In this document: positions 41,492-50,505 of the stretch, in pieces
Layout of the letters: the number at the start of each line of letters is the position of its first letter
Numbering within the stretch: the first letter of the stretch is position 1
From: an uncultured Gemmiger sp.
GTDB taxonomy: Bacteria; Bacillota; Clostridia; Oscillospirales; Ruminococcaceae
Assembly (NCBI GenBank): GCA_944386225.1
Contig: CALXAH010000011.1
Span: 1 to 64,000 of the forward strand
Reading direction: 5' to 3'
Length of the DNA stretch: 64,000 bases
Program-made: the position numbers and the translations under genes
Notes under the pieces: model-generated
Told to the model about the DNA's origin: nothing
Database searches by the model: none
Seen by the model: the letters and a program-made list of their open reading frames with translations, nothing else

Positions 41492-42557
41492 AGTGAAGAA
41501 AGCTCTGGAAAGCAAACTCGCCATCACGGTCTTTTCCATTGTTGTTTCGTTTGTGGTGGGCGCGTTCTTTCTGGCAATTATGGGCATCAGCCCTATCGAG
41601 GCGTACGCCAAGCTGTTTTCCAGCATTTTCAGTACGCCCAAAAACATGGCATACTGCGTGGTCTATGGTACTCCGCTGATCTTTACCGGCCTTGCGGTGG
41701 CGTTTTCGTTCCGTACCGGTGTGTTCAATATCGGTGCTGAGGGTCAGTTTGTGGTAGGCAGTATGGCTGCCTGTGTGGTAGGCATTCTGGTTCCGGCTCC
41801 GTCCATCGTGCTGGTTCCTCTCTGCTTTATTGCCGCGGCGGTAGCTGGTTGCCTGTGGGGTCTGATTGTGGCCTTCCTGAAGGTCAAGTGGGGCATTAAT
41901 GAAGTGCTTTCCATGATCATGTTCAACTGGATCGCCTACTACCTGTCCAACTATATTGCCGGATTCTCCCTGATTCACAGCGACGGCAATGCAGAAGCTA
42001 CCAAAAACGTGCAGGATGCAGCCCGTATCCTGTTCCCGGAATCCTGGCGTGACGCTCTCTGCCCCTCCTCCAACTGGGGTATCTTTGTGGCACTGGCAGC
42101 TGTGGTGGTTGTGTATATCATCCTGGAAAAGACCACTCTGGGCTATCAGCTGAAGGCTGTGGGCTTTAACCGGCACGCAGCGGAATACGGCGGCATCAAT
42201 GTAAGCCGCAATATTTATACCGCAATGGCAATCTCCGGTGCTCTGGCCGGTATCGGCGGTGCGGTGCAGCTGCTGGGCATGGGCGCCCGTATCAGCATCT
42301 TCACCAGCCAGGAAAGCTATGGCTTCCAAGGCATCAGTGTTGCTCTGATCGGCGCCTCCAATCCCATTGGTGTATTCTTTGCAGGCATCTTCTATGGTGC
42401 ACTGAAATACGGCGGCAGTAAGCTGAACCTGATCGGTGCCCCGTCCGAAGTGGTCAATATCATCATGGGTACCGTGGTATTCTTTATTGCGATTTCCCAT
42501 GTGTTCCGCTTTACCCGCATACGCAAGAGCAAGAAGAAAAAGGAGGGGGCTCAGTAA
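41484..42557 (+). CDS. Nucleoside ABC transporter permease (YufP/NupB-like)
   Basis: A 357-residue BPD_transp_2 permease. An N-terminal membrane segment (LAITVFSIVVSFVVGAFFLAI) is followed by about eight more; conserved blocks are GTPLIFTGLAVAFSFRTGVFNIGAEGQFVVG and LGYQLKAVGFNRHAAEYGGINVSRN (the EAA-like loop), then GAASNPIGVFFAG-like ALIGASNPIGVFFAGI. It should form the membrane channel with the next gene product. It overlaps both neighbours. Confidence 0.93.
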   Translation: MSKVKKALESKLAITVFSIVVSFVVGAFFLAIMGISPIEAYAKLFSSIFSTPKNMAYCVVYGTPLIFTGLAVAFSFRTGVFNIGAEGQFVVGSMAACVVGILVPAPSIVLVPLCFIAAAVAGCLWGLIVAFLKVKWGINEVLSMIMFNWIAYYLSNYIAGFSLIHSDGNAEATKNVQDAARILFPESWRDALCPSSNWGIFVALAAVVVVYIILEKTTLGYQLKAVGFNRHAAEYGGINVSRNIYTAMAISGALAGIGGAVQLLGMGARISIFTSQESYGFQGISVALIGASNPIGVFFAGIFYGALKYGGSKLNLIGAPSEVVNIIMGTVVFFIAISHVFRFTRIRKSKKKKEGAQ

Positions 42558-43504
42558 TGGACGCTTTTATCAATGATCTGGGCATCATCCTGTATGCCAC
42601 ACTGCTGTATACGCCGCCGCTGTTGTTTGCCGCTATGGGCTCCTGCTTCTCTGAGCTGAGCGGTATTGTCAATATCGGCATAGAAGGCATGATGACTATT
42701 GGCGCCTTTACCTCTGCCACGGTTGCCTATTATACCGGAAATCCCTGGATTGGTTTTCTGGCAGGTGGCCTTGCCGGCCTGGCGTTTGGCGCACTGCATG
42801 CGCTGGCAACCGTGAATCTGGGCGCGGATCAGACCATTTCCGGTACTGCCATTAACTTCCTTGCGCCGGGTGTTGCGATCCTGATGGCAAAGGCGCTGTT
42901 CAATTCTTCGGACACAATCCCCCTGGATCCTACCGCCAAAATTCCGCTTCTGTTCAGTGATGTATTCACCAGCGGCACGGTTTGGAGCAATTTCTTTAAG
43001 AATGTTTTCAATACCTACGCCTCTACCTATCTGGTGTTTATTGTCCTGATTGTGGTGTGGTTTGTTTTCTACAAAACCCGTTACGGTCTGCGCCTGCGGG
43101 CTTGCGGTGAGCATCCGGCCACCTGTGCCACGCTGGGCATCAGCGTAACCCGTACCCGGTTCTCTGCCGTGTGCATTTCCGGTTTCCTGTCTGGTCTGGG
43201 CGGTGCCTGTGTGACCATGGCTACTATGAACCAGTTCCGCCCCACCTCTATCGTGGGTCAGGGCTTCATTGCTATCGCGGCGGTTATCTTTGGTAAATTC
43301 CGCCCGCAGGGTGCCATGATTGCCTGTCTGCTGTTTGGTATGTGCTCCGGCCTCAAGGTCGTGGTTGGTACCAGCAATGCTGCAGTTTCGGCGCAGCTGA
43401 TCTCCATGATTCCGTATGTGGTCACCGTGATTGTGCTGATTCTGTTCGTGGGCAAATCCCGCGTACCGGCTGCCAACGGCAAACCGTATATCCAGGCTAA
43501 ATAA
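42557..43504 (+). CDS. Nucleoside ABC transporter permease (YufQ/NupC-like)
   Basis: A 315-residue second BPD_transp_2 permease of the nucleoside importer. Features are GSCFSELSGIVNIGIEGMMTIGAFTSATVAYYTG, the cytoplasmic loop TRYGLRLRACGEHPATCATLGISVTRTR, and GQGFIAIAAVIFGKFRPQGAMIACLLFG. The ATG overlaps the stop of the first permease (TAATG). A terminator follows. Confidence 0.93.
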   Translation: MDAFINDLGIILYATLLYTPPLLFAAMGSCFSELSGIVNIGIEGMMTIGAFTSATVAYYTGNPWIGFLAGGLAGLAFGALHALATVNLGADQTISGTAINFLAPGVAILMAKALFNSSDTIPLDPTAKIPLLFSDVFTSGTVWSNFFKNVFNTYASTYLVFIVLIVVWFVFYKTRYGLRLRACGEHPATCATLGISVTRTRFSAVCISGFLSGLGGACVTMATMNQFRPTSIVGQGFIAIAAVIFGKFRPQGAMIACLLFGMCSGLKVVVGTSNAAVSAQLISMIPYVVTVIVLILFVGKSRVPAANGKPYIQAK

Positions 43505-43524
43505 GCGCATTTCGTCGGATCCCG

Positions 43525-43556
43525 GCCCCCGGACTCCCTCCGGGGGCTTTATGTTT
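43525..43556 (+). terminator. Terminator between the nucleoside ABC genes and pdp
   Basis: GCCCCCGG pairs with CCGGGGGC around a 7-base loop, then TTTATGTTTTTT. Confidence 0.85.
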
Positions 43557-43580
43557 TTTAATAAAGGAGGCTTGGCCTGT

Positions 43581-44903
43581 ATGAGAATGTTCGATGTTAT
43601 TGCGAAGAAACGCGATGGCGAAACCCTTTCCAAAGAAGAACTTCAGTTTGTAATCGACGGATATGTTTCCGGGCAGATTCCAGACTATCAAATGAGTGCT
43701 TTGCTCATGGCGATTTATCTGCGCGGTATGACCGATCAGGAAACCGCACAGCTTACCGATATCATGGCGCACTCCGGCGATATGGTGGATCTGTCTGCCA
43801 TTCACGGCGTTAAGGTGGACAAGCATTCTACCGGTGGCGTAGGGGATAAGACCACGCTGGTTATTACGCCGATTGTGGCAGCCTGCGGCGTAAAGATTGC
43901 CAAGATGAGCGGCCGCGGTCTGGGACATACCGGCGGTACGGTGGATAAAATGGAATCGGTGCCGGGTACCCGTACCAGCCTGGACCGGCAGGAGTTTTTT
44001 GACCAGGTGAACCGCATTGGCATCAGCGTGATTGGACAAAGCGGAAATCTGGCGCCTGCGGATAAAAAGATCTATGCGCTGCGGGACGTGACCGCTACGA
44101 TCGGCTGTGTGCCGCTGATTGCCAGCAGTATCATGAGCAAAAAGCTGGCTGCCGGTTCCGACTGTATTCTGCTGGATGTGAAAACCGGTAATGGCGCGTT
44201 CATGAAAACGTTGGAGGGTTCCATTCAGCTGGCACAGGCCATGGTTGCCATCGGCACCCACAATGGACGAAAAGTTGCAGCCCTGATTACCGATATGGAT
44301 ACTCCGCTTGGCTATAATATTGGCAATAGCCTGGAAGTGATTGAGTCGGTGGAAGTACTGAAAGGGCATGGCCCTGCGGACCTGACGGAGGTTTGCTATC
44401 AGCTGGCCGCCAATATGCTGCTGCTGGCTGGAAAAGGTACCCTTGCTGAATGCCGCAAGATGGCGGAAGAAGCGGTTGTCAGCGGCGCTGCCTACGAAAA
44501 GCTGAAACAAATGTTTGCGGCACAGGGCGGTGATGTTTCGGTGCTGGATGATCCCGATAGCTTTGCCAAGGCCAAGTACAGTCGTGAGATCCGTGCGGAT
44601 CAGAGTGGCTGGCTATATGCCACCAACACCGAAATGATCGGCAATGCCAGTGTACTGCTGGGCGCTGGCCGCATCAAGAAGGAAGATGCCATTGATTTTG
44701 CCGCCGGTATCGTGCTGCATAAAAAGGCGGGCGATAAAGTAGAGAAAGGCGATCTGCTGGCTACCTTCTATGCAGAGGATGAGGCCAAATTCGCCCCTGC
44801 GGAGGAGATGTACCGGGGGGCACTGACCTTCCGGGACGAGAAACCGGTTCTTCCTGAACTGGTCATGGCCCGCGTGACCGAAGATGGCGTAGAGCGATTC
44901 TAA
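43581..44903 (+). CDS. pdp: Pyrimidine-nucleoside phosphorylase
   Basis: A 440-residue phosphorylase of the thymidine/pyrimidine nucleoside family that splits uridine and thymidine into base and (deoxy)ribose-1-phosphate. The phosphate-binding KVDKHSTGGVGDKTTLVITPIVAACG, KMSGRGLGHTGGTVDKMESVPG and the C-terminal domain with GRIKKEDAIDFAAGIVLHKKAGDKVEKGDLLATFYA are clear. The ATG at 43581 follows AAAGGAGG; the second ATG at 43587 is possible. It completes the salvage set with deoD and cdd. Confidence 0.93.
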   Translation: MRMFDVIAKKRDGETLSKEELQFVIDGYVSGQIPDYQMSALLMAIYLRGMTDQETAQLTDIMAHSGDMVDLSAIHGVKVDKHSTGGVGDKTTLVITPIVAACGVKIAKMSGRGLGHTGGTVDKMESVPGTRTSLDRQEFFDQVNRIGISVIGQSGNLAPADKKIYALRDVTATIGCVPLIASSIMSKKLAAGSDCILLDVKTGNGAFMKTLEGSIQLAQAMVAIGTHNGRKVAALITDMDTPLGYNIGNSLEVIESVEVLKGHGPADLTEVCYQLAANMLLLAGKGTLAECRKMAEEAVVSGAAYEKLKQMFAAQGGDVSVLDDPDSFAKAKYSREIRADQSGWLYATNTEMIGNASVLLGAGRIKKEDAIDFAAGIVLHKKAGDKVEKGDLLATFYAEDEAKFAPAEEMYRGALTFRDEKPVLPELVMARVTEDGVERF

Positions 44904-44911
44904 GGATGTAT

Positions 44912-44955
44912 AAAAAGGAACTCCCTGCGGCTTATGCCGCAGGGAGTTCCTTTTA
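44912..44955. terminator. Bidirectional terminator between pdp and htpG
   Basis: AAAAGGAACTCCCTGCGGC pairs perfectly with its complement around TTAT, with A and T runs on both sides. Confidence 0.95.
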
Positions 44956-44974
44956 TAATTGATAGGGAAGGGGA

Positions 44975-46876
44975 TTACTTCATCAGTTCGCAGACAGACT
45001 GCGCATACGCTACAGGATCCTCGATAGGAAGGCCCTCGATCAGCAAAGCCTGATCAAACAGCAATTTGGTATATTTATCCAGCTTTTCGGTATCGCCGGA
45101 TTCCTGCGCTGCTCTCAATACAGCAAACACAGGATGCTGGGCGTTGAGCTCCAGTACCTTGTCGCTCTTGACACCTTCCGCGCCCGGCTGCTGACGCAGC
45201 ACCTTTTCCATTTCGATAGACAGAGGGCCTTCGCTGGACAGGCAAACTGGATGATTTTTAAGCCGGGTGCTTACCTTGACCGCCTTTACCTTGTCACCCA
45301 GAGCCTTTTGCATAGCCTCAAACAGATCCTTGTTCTCGGCATTGGCTTCCTCTGCGGCCTTCTTTTCTTCTTCGCTTTCCAGCCCCAGATCGCCGCTGTT
45401 TACATTCTTGAATTCCTTTTCCTTATAGTTGCGCAGCACCTGCAGGCAGAATTCATCCACATCCTCGGTCAGAAGCAGCAGATCGTATCCCTTTTCCAGC
45501 ACCAGTTCGGCAGCCGGCAGTTTGGCCAGACGATCAGCGCTTTCGCCGGCGGCGAAATAAATGCACTTCTGATCTTCCGGCATGGCTTCCACATACTCGT
45601 CCAGCGTTACCATCTTCTGCTGTTTGGCACTGAAGAAGAGCAGCAGATCTTTCAGCAGTTCGCTGTGCATTCCGTAATCTGCGTAGCAGCCAAACTTCAG
45701 CTGACGGCCAAAATTTTTGAAGAACTCCTCGTATTTTTCGCGATCGTTGTTCTTGAAGGCGTTCAGCTCGTTCTTGATCTTCTTTTCCAGGCTGTTGCGG
45801 ATCAGTTTCAGCTGGCTGTCCTTCTGCAGCATCTCACGGCTGATGTTCAGGCTCAGATCCTGGCTGTCCACAATGCCTTTGACAAAACTGAAATGGTCGG
45901 GCAGCAGATCCGGGCACTTATCCATGATCAGCACGCCGGAAGCATACAGCTGCAGGCCCTTTTCGTAGTCACGGGTATAGTAGTCAAAGGGGGCGCGGCC
46001 CGGGATAAACAGCAAGGCGTTATAGGTGGCGGTACCCTCGGTGCGGCTGGTAATCACACGGGCCGGATCGGTGTAGTCAAAGAATTTTTCTTTATAGAAG
46101 TGGTTGTATTCTTCTTCCGTCACTTCGCTTTTATTGCGCCGCCACAGGGGAATCATGCTGTTCAGGGTTTCCAGCTCGGTATAGGTTTCATACTCGGGCT
46201 TGTAATCTTCACCGGCGTCAGCGGGCTTTTCCTTAGCGCGGGTCTTTTCACGGTACATCCGGATGGGATAGCGTACATAATCGCTGTATTTCTTGACGAT
46301 ATCCACCAGGGTGTACTCATCCAGGTACTGGTCATACTGATCCTGTTCGGTGTTTTCCTTGATAACCAGGATAATCTGAGTGCCGGCTTCCGCCTTTTCG
46401 GTCTGGGTCAGCGTATAGCCTTCAGCACCTTTGCTTTCCCACATCCAGGCCTCGTCGCTGCCGAACGCCTTGCTGATCACGGTTACACGGCTGGCAACCA
46501 TAAAGGCTGAATAAAATCCCACGCCGAACTGACCGATGATGTCGATGTCCTCAGCATGGTTTTCGGCCTTGAAATCCAGGCTGCCGCTGCGGGCAATGGT
46601 GCCCAGGTTCTTTTCCAGTTCTTCCTTGGTCATACCGATGCCGTTGTCGGTAATGGTCAGGGTGCGATCCGCCTTGTTTACCGTCAACAGAATCTGGAAA
46701 TCGTCCTTTGTCAGTTTGACGCTGTTGTCGGTCAGGCTGCGGAAATACAGCTTATCGATTGCGTCGCTGGCATTGCTGATGAGTTCCCGCAGGAAGATAT
46801 CCTTGTTGGTGTAAATGCTGTTGATCATCAGGTCCAGCAGCTTTTTGCTTTCCGCTTTGAATTGCTTCATAGCCAT
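44975..46876 (-). CDS. htpG: Molecular chaperone HtpG (Hsp90)
   Basis: A 633-residue ATP-dependent chaperone. The N-terminal GHKL domain is clear: [35 protein letters not shown] and [15 protein letters not shown]. The middle domain has MIPLWRRN and RGIVDSQ-like [20 protein letters not shown], followed by the dimerisation domain. A CIRCE operator overlaps the leader start, pointing to HrcA repression; B. subtilis htpG lacks CIRCE. The start at 46876 has AAAGGGG ten bases upstream; a second ATG lies two codons in. Confidence 0.96.
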   Translation of the reverse strand: MAMKQFKAESKKLLDLMINSIYTNKDIFLRELISNASDAIDKLYFRSLTDNSVKLTKDDFQILLTVNKADRTLTITDNGIGMTKEELEKNLGTIARSGSLDFKAENHAEDIDIIGQFGVGFYSAFMVASRVTVISKAFGSDEAWMWESKGAEGYTLTQTEKAEAGTQIILVIKENTEQDQYDQYLDEYTLVDIVKKYSDYVRYPIRMYREKTRAKEKPADAGEDYKPEYETYTELETLNSMIPLWRRNKSEVTEEEYNHFYKEKFFDYTDPARVITSRTEGTATYNALLFIPGRAPFDYYTRDYEKGLQLYASGVLIMDKCPDLLPDHFSFVKGIVDSQDLSLNISREMLQKDSQLKLIRNSLEKKIKNELNAFKNNDREKYEEFFKNFGRQLKFGCYADYGMHSELLKDLLLFFSAKQQKMVTLDEYVEAMPEDQKCIYFAAGESADRLAKLPAAELVLEKGYDLLLLTEDVDEFCLQVLRNYKEKEFKNVNSGDLGLESEEEKKAAEEANAENKDLFEAMQKALGDKVKAVKVSTRLKNHPVCLSSEGPLSIEMEKVLRQQPGAEGVKSDKVLELNAQHPVFAVLRAAQESGDTEKLDKYTKLLFDQALLIEGLPIEDPVAYAQSVCELMK

Positions 46877-46924
46877 CTGAAATACGCCCCTTTTATTTGA
46901 AATTCTTTTGGAACAAAAAATAGA

Positions 46925-46951
46925 TTAGCACTCTTTATATTTGAGTGCTAA
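46925..46951 (-). promoter_or_regulatory. CIRCE element (HrcA operator) before htpG
   Basis: TTAGCACTC, nine bases, GAGTGCTAA: a perfect match to the CIRCE consensus. It begins four bases after the -10 of the htpG promoter. Confidence 0.97.
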
Positions 46952-46954
46952 TCT

Positions 46955-46983
46955 ACTATACAACATTTTTGAGGAAATGGCAA
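46955..46983 (-). promoter_or_regulatory. htpG promoter
   Basis: On the minus strand TTGCCA (46983-46978), 17 bases, TATAGT (46960-46955), directly followed by CIRCE. Confidence 0.85.
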
Positions 46984-47070
46984 GAGACTTTACAAAAAGT
47001 TCAGAATTTCCATTTGTAAGGGCTGCGGAGAAGGCTTGTCCATCCGATTGGCGCTCGCCGGCTGAGACAG

Positions 47071-47724
47071 TCAGAATTCTTTATTTGCGTAGATGCGGCA
47101 GCTCAGGAAAAAGCAGATTACAGGGATCAGGATGGCAACTGCCAGTACGCCCAGTGCCCAGAGCAGGGGAAAGGCGGCAATGGAGGCAAGCACAGCCACT
47201 AATCCGGCATCATCCAGCATACCAATTTGCCCGCCCAGGAAGATGATAAGGAAGAATCCGATGAAAATCAGGAAGAACAGGCTTCTGGCCTTTTCCACAC
47301 CGGCACGGAAGGTCATGGCCAGCAAGATGGAAATCATGTCAATGGCGATCACTCCAACGACCACAGAGGAAACCGCCATATCTGACGCCAGAGTCTCACC
47401 GGGATGAAGCAGGCAGACCGCCGCCCCCACAACGCCGGCATAGATGGTGCCGGGCAGAATCCAGGAAATAGCCAGCAAAAATTTGCCGCCCACAATCTGC
47501 CGGGATGACACCGGTAAGGTACGGGCATAAAGATTCCAGCGGCAGCTTTCGTCCAGGGAGAAGCTGCTCAACGTATAGAAGCCCAGCAGCCACGGGGTCA
47601 TAAACAGGAAAAATGGCATGTTGAGAATCAGGCTCAGCGCCGCGTACAGTACCAGCACCAGCATCAAATTCTTTTTATACATTCCCAGCAGACCATACCA
47701 GTCTTTTAGAAAAAGGCCTTTCAT
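47071..47724 (-). CDS. ABC-2 type transporter permease
   Basis: A 217-residue integral membrane protein with about six hydrophobic segments of the ABC2_membrane_2 type (MLVLVLYAALSLILNM, PWLLGFYTLSSFS, ISWILPGTIYAGVVGAAVCLL, VVGVIAIDMISILLAM, SLFFLIFIGFFLIIFLGG, WALGVLAVAILIPVICFFL). The LDESCRWNLYARTLPVSSRQIVGGKFLL segment is typical of exporters in YtrA-regulated operons. It overlaps the ATPase gene by four bases. The exported substrate is unknown. Confidence 0.85.
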   Translation of the reverse strand: MKGLFLKDWYGLLGMYKKNLMLVLVLYAALSLILNMPFFLFMTPWLLGFYTLSSFSLDESCRWNLYARTLPVSSRQIVGGKFLLAISWILPGTIYAGVVGAAVCLLHPGETLASDMAVSSVVVGVIAIDMISILLAMTFRAGVEKARSLFFLIFIGFFLIIFLGGQIGMLDDAGLVAVLASIAAFPLLWALGVLAVAILIPVICFFLSCRIYANKEF

Positions 47725-48581
47725 TTTGTGTCCCTCCCGGTAAAAAACTGCATAATGATATCAATGTCTGCTTTGCCGAACACAGCGTTCGGCAGCTGCT
47801 GGCGCACTTGTTCCGGATTGCGAACCAGCGTTTCCCGCCCAAACGCGTGTTCGCGGCTGTGTACGATCCATTCAGCGGGCAGCCGGGCCAGATCCTGGGC
47901 GCTGCATTGAATGAGAGCATAGCTTTCCAGCAATTCGTCCTTGTCTTTCTGGAACAGAAGCTGCCCCTTGTGGATATAGGCTACGCTGTCGGCAATCTTT
48001 TCCAGATCACTGGTGATATGGCTACTCAGCAGGATGCTGTGATCCTCGTCCTGGATAAACTCCAAGAACATATCCAGAATCTCGCTGCGCACCACCGGAT
48101 CCAGACCGCTGGTGGCTTCGTCCAGAATCAGCAGACGGGGGTGGTGTGCCAGCGCGGAAGCCAGACTCAGTTTCATCCGCATCCCGCGGCTGAAATCTTT
48201 GACCATTTTGTCCTCTGTCAGCTGGAACTGGCGGCACAGTTCCTGAAACCGGGCGGAATCCCAGCCCTGTTTATACATTCCCTGCAAAATCCGTTCAATC
48301 TGCCGGGTGGTAAGTGTGGCCGGGAAATAGGCGTCCTCAAATACGACGCCTATCTGCGACACGGCTGCCGCTCCGGGCGCGCCGTCCAGCAGCCGGATCT
48401 CTCCGGCGTCCCGATGCAGAATCCCCAAAATACATTTCAGGGTTGTGGTTTTTCCGGCCCCGTTTTCACCGATCAGCCCCACAATACTGCCTTTTGGTAC
48501 TGTTAAATCCAGATCCCGTAAAGAAAAATCCTTTTTGGCGAAGGTCTTGCATAACCCCCGAACCTCAATGACGTTTTCCAT
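47721..48581 (-). CDS. ABC transporter ATP-binding protein
   Basis: A 286-residue ATPase with GENGAGKTT, FSRGMRMKLSLASALAHHPRLLILDEATSGLDPVVR and a switch histidine in LLSSHITSDLEK. The signature is SRGM rather than SGGQ, as in other drug or lantibiotic-type exporters of this group. It lies between its GntR regulator and the permease in one minus-strand operon. Confidence 0.92.
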   Translation of the reverse strand: MENVIEVRGLCKTFAKKDFSLRDLDLTVPKGSIVGLIGENGAGKTTTLKCILGILHRDAGEIRLLDGAPGAAAVSQIGVVFEDAYFPATLTTRQIERILQGMYKQGWDSARFQELCRQFQLTEDKMVKDFSRGMRMKLSLASALAHHPRLLILDEATSGLDPVVRSEILDMFLEFIQDEDHSILLSSHITSDLEKIADSVAYIHKGQLLFQKDKDELLESYALIQCSAQDLARLPAEWIVHSREHAFGRETLVRNPEQVRQQLPNAVFGKADIDIIMQFFTGRDTK

Positions 48582-48587
48582 ACTGCG

Positions 48588-48962
48588 TCATTCTCCTTCT
48601 GTCAACAAAGCCAATGTAGCCCGCACCTCATCGGCAGAAATGCCGCCAGCCCGCGCAGTATCCAGCGCCTGCTGAAGCAATTCTTCGACCCGCCGAAGGG
48701 TCTCCTCCCGGTGCAGTTCCGGGTTGGGCGCGCTCACAAATACGCCCTTTCCCGGCACGGTATACACAAATCCTTCCGCTTCCAGTTCTTCGTACGCTCG
48801 TTTGGTGGTAATTACGCTGATACGCAGTTCCTTGGCAAGCAGCCGGATGCTGGGCAACGCCTGGCCGGATGCCAGTTCTCCGTTCAAAATCTTCTCCTTG
48901 ATTTGGCCGGTGATCTGGGCATAGATTGGCAGGCTGCCGGTGTTGCTGATGTAGATCTCCAT
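48588..48962 (-). CDS. GntR-family regulator, YtrA subfamily
   Basis: A 124-residue regulator with an N-terminal winged helix (PIYAQITGQIKEKILNGELASGQALPSIRLLAKELRISVITTKRAYEELEAEGFVYTVPGKGVFV) and only a short helical tail, the layout of the YtrA subfamily that controls adjacent ABC exporters in response to cell-wall stress. The start at 48962 follows GAGGGTG. It is the first gene of the operon with the ABC pair. Palindrome-rich sequence in its promoter is the likely operator. Confidence 0.9.
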   Translation of the reverse strand: MEIYISNTGSLPIYAQITGQIKEKILNGELASGQALPSIRLLAKELRISVITTKRAYEELEAEGFVYTVPGKGVFVSAPNPELHREETLRRVEELLQQALDTARAGGISADEVRATLALLTEGE

Positions 48963-49013
48963 CAGGCACCCTCTTTTCCTGTAGATTGCAGACTGTACAT
49001 ATCTGCTATATAC

Positions 49014-49042
49014 AATATATACACGGTATACACAGTTGTCAA
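49014..49042 (-). promoter_or_regulatory. GntR-ABC operon promoter with repeat operator
   Basis: On the minus strand TTGACA (49042-49037), 17 bases, TATATT (49019-49014). The spacer holds GTGTATA-CC-GTGTATA and GTATAC, a likely operator for the YtrA-type regulator. Confidence 0.8.
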
Positions 49043-49056
49043 TAGGGTTACGGAAA

Positions 49057-49103
49057 AAGAAAAGCCCGGCGGCCATTTCATAAATGAAATGGTACCGCCG
49101 GGC
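49057..49103 (-). terminator. Terminator of the SCP2-ADH-ALDH operon
   Basis: On the minus strand GCCCGGCGG pairs with CCGCCGGGC, with an inner CCATTTCAT/ATGAAATGG stem, followed by TTTTCTTTTT. Confidence 0.93.
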
Positions 49104-49122
49104 TCAGCCAAGAAATCGTTCT

Positions 49123-50505
49123 TTATCGCAGGAAAAGATGAATCATTTTGTCGTACAGTTTGCTGGTATAGGGGAAATATCGCAAGGGCAGGTCGATCCA
49201 GCAAGCTTTCTCCACAATGCTTTTAGTGTGGCTGAAGGTATCAAAGCTGAATTTGCCATGATAGCCGCCCATACCACTGTTGCCCACGCCGCCAAATGGC
49301 ATTTCGTGGGTGGCCAGATGAATAATGGTATCGTTTACGCACCCGCCGCCGTAGCTGCAACGGCGCAACACCTGCTCCCGAGAGTGCTTGCTTTTGGTAA
49401 ACAGATAGAGCGCCAGAGGCTTTGGCCGGGCATTGACAAACGCAATGGCTTCTTCCAGGGTATCGTAAGGGATTACTGGCAGGATGGGCCCGAAAATCTC
49501 TTCCTGCATAGGTTTGCAGTTTTCCGGATCCGAAGCGTCCACAAGCGTAGGAGCAACCCAGCCGGAGATTTCGTCGGCGCAGGTCTGTCCGCCGCAGAGC
49601 AGCTTCTCATCCGCCAGCAGGCCTTGCAGACGCTCAAAATGCTTGCGGTTGATGATGCGGACAAAATCCGGATTGTGCACAGGATCCTCACCCAGCATTT
49701 TGATAAACTGCTTTTTCAGCTCTTCCACCAGTTTGTCTTTGACACTGCGCTGTACCAGCAGGTAATCCGGCGCTACACAGGTCTGGCCTGCATTCAGTAC
49801 CTTACCGAAAGCCAGCCGCCGGGCGGTAAGGGGGATATCCGCCGTTTCGTCCACAATGACGGGGCTTTTGCCGCCCAGTTCCAGCGTGACCGGGGTCAGG
49901 TGCTGGCTGGCCTTTTCCATAACCAGTTTGCCTACCGTTACGCCGCCGGTAAAGAAGATATAGTCGAATTTCTGATCCAGCAGCGCGGAGTTTTCTTTCC
50001 GGCCGCCTTCCACAACCGCTACCCAGCGGGGGTCGAAGACTGCGGCAACCAGTTCAGCCATGGCACGGCTGGTGGCCGGGGCATAGGCGCTGGGTTTCAG
50101 AACCACGCAGTTGCCTGCCGCTATTGCACCGATTACCGGATCCATGCTCAGCAGGAAAGGGTAATTCCAGGGAGCCATGACCAAAGTGAGGCCATAGGGC
50201 TCTTTCATCATATAACTGCGGGCAGAAAACTGCGCCAGGGGAGTGGCTGCCCGTTTGGGACGCGCCCACTTTTCCATTTTGCGAATGGTGTGGCCCAGTT
50301 CGTCCAGTACCAGGCCGATCTCGCACATGTAACTTTCGTAATGGCTTTTGTTCAGGTCCTGCCGCATTGCTTCGCAGAGGATGTCCTCACGGCGGCGAAT
50401 CTCTGCCTGCAGCCGGATCAGCGCCTCTTTTCGAAGTGTGACCGGCAGTGTGGCACCGGCGGCAAAATACTCTCGCTGGGCCTGTACAATAGTTTCAATA
50501 CTCAT
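49123..50505 (-). CDS. Aldehyde dehydrogenase (class 3-like, NAD(P)-dependent)
   Basis: A 460-residue aldehyde dehydrogenase oxidising aldehydes to acids. Conserved parts are MAPWNYPFLLSMDPVIGAIAAGNCVVLKPS, FFTGGVTVGK, the general base in LELGGKSP (E209) and the catalytic Cys in NAGQTC (C243); EEIFGPILPV is also present. It lacks a signal peptide, and a hydrophobic C-terminal tail is as in YwdH-like forms. The ATG at 50505 overlaps the alcohol dehydrogenase stop by one base (TAATG) and is six bases after GGAGGT. A strong terminator follows. Confidence 0.92.
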   Translation of the reverse strand: MSIETIVQAQREYFAAGATLPVTLRKEALIRLQAEIRRREDILCEAMRQDLNKSHYESYMCEIGLVLDELGHTIRKMEKWARPKRAATPLAQFSARSYMMKEPYGLTLVMAPWNYPFLLSMDPVIGAIAAGNCVVLKPSAYAPATSRAMAELVAAVFDPRWVAVVEGGRKENSALLDQKFDYIFFTGGVTVGKLVMEKASQHLTPVTLELGGKSPVIVDETADIPLTARRLAFGKVLNAGQTCVAPDYLLVQRSVKDKLVEELKKQFIKMLGEDPVHNPDFVRIINRKHFERLQGLLADEKLLCGGQTCADEISGWVAPTLVDASDPENCKPMQEEIFGPILPVIPYDTLEEAIAFVNARPKPLALYLFTKSKHSREQVLRRCSYGGGCVNDTIIHLATHEMPFGGVGNSGMGGYHGKFSFDTFSHTKSIVEKACWIDLPLRYFPYTSKLYDKMIHLFLR

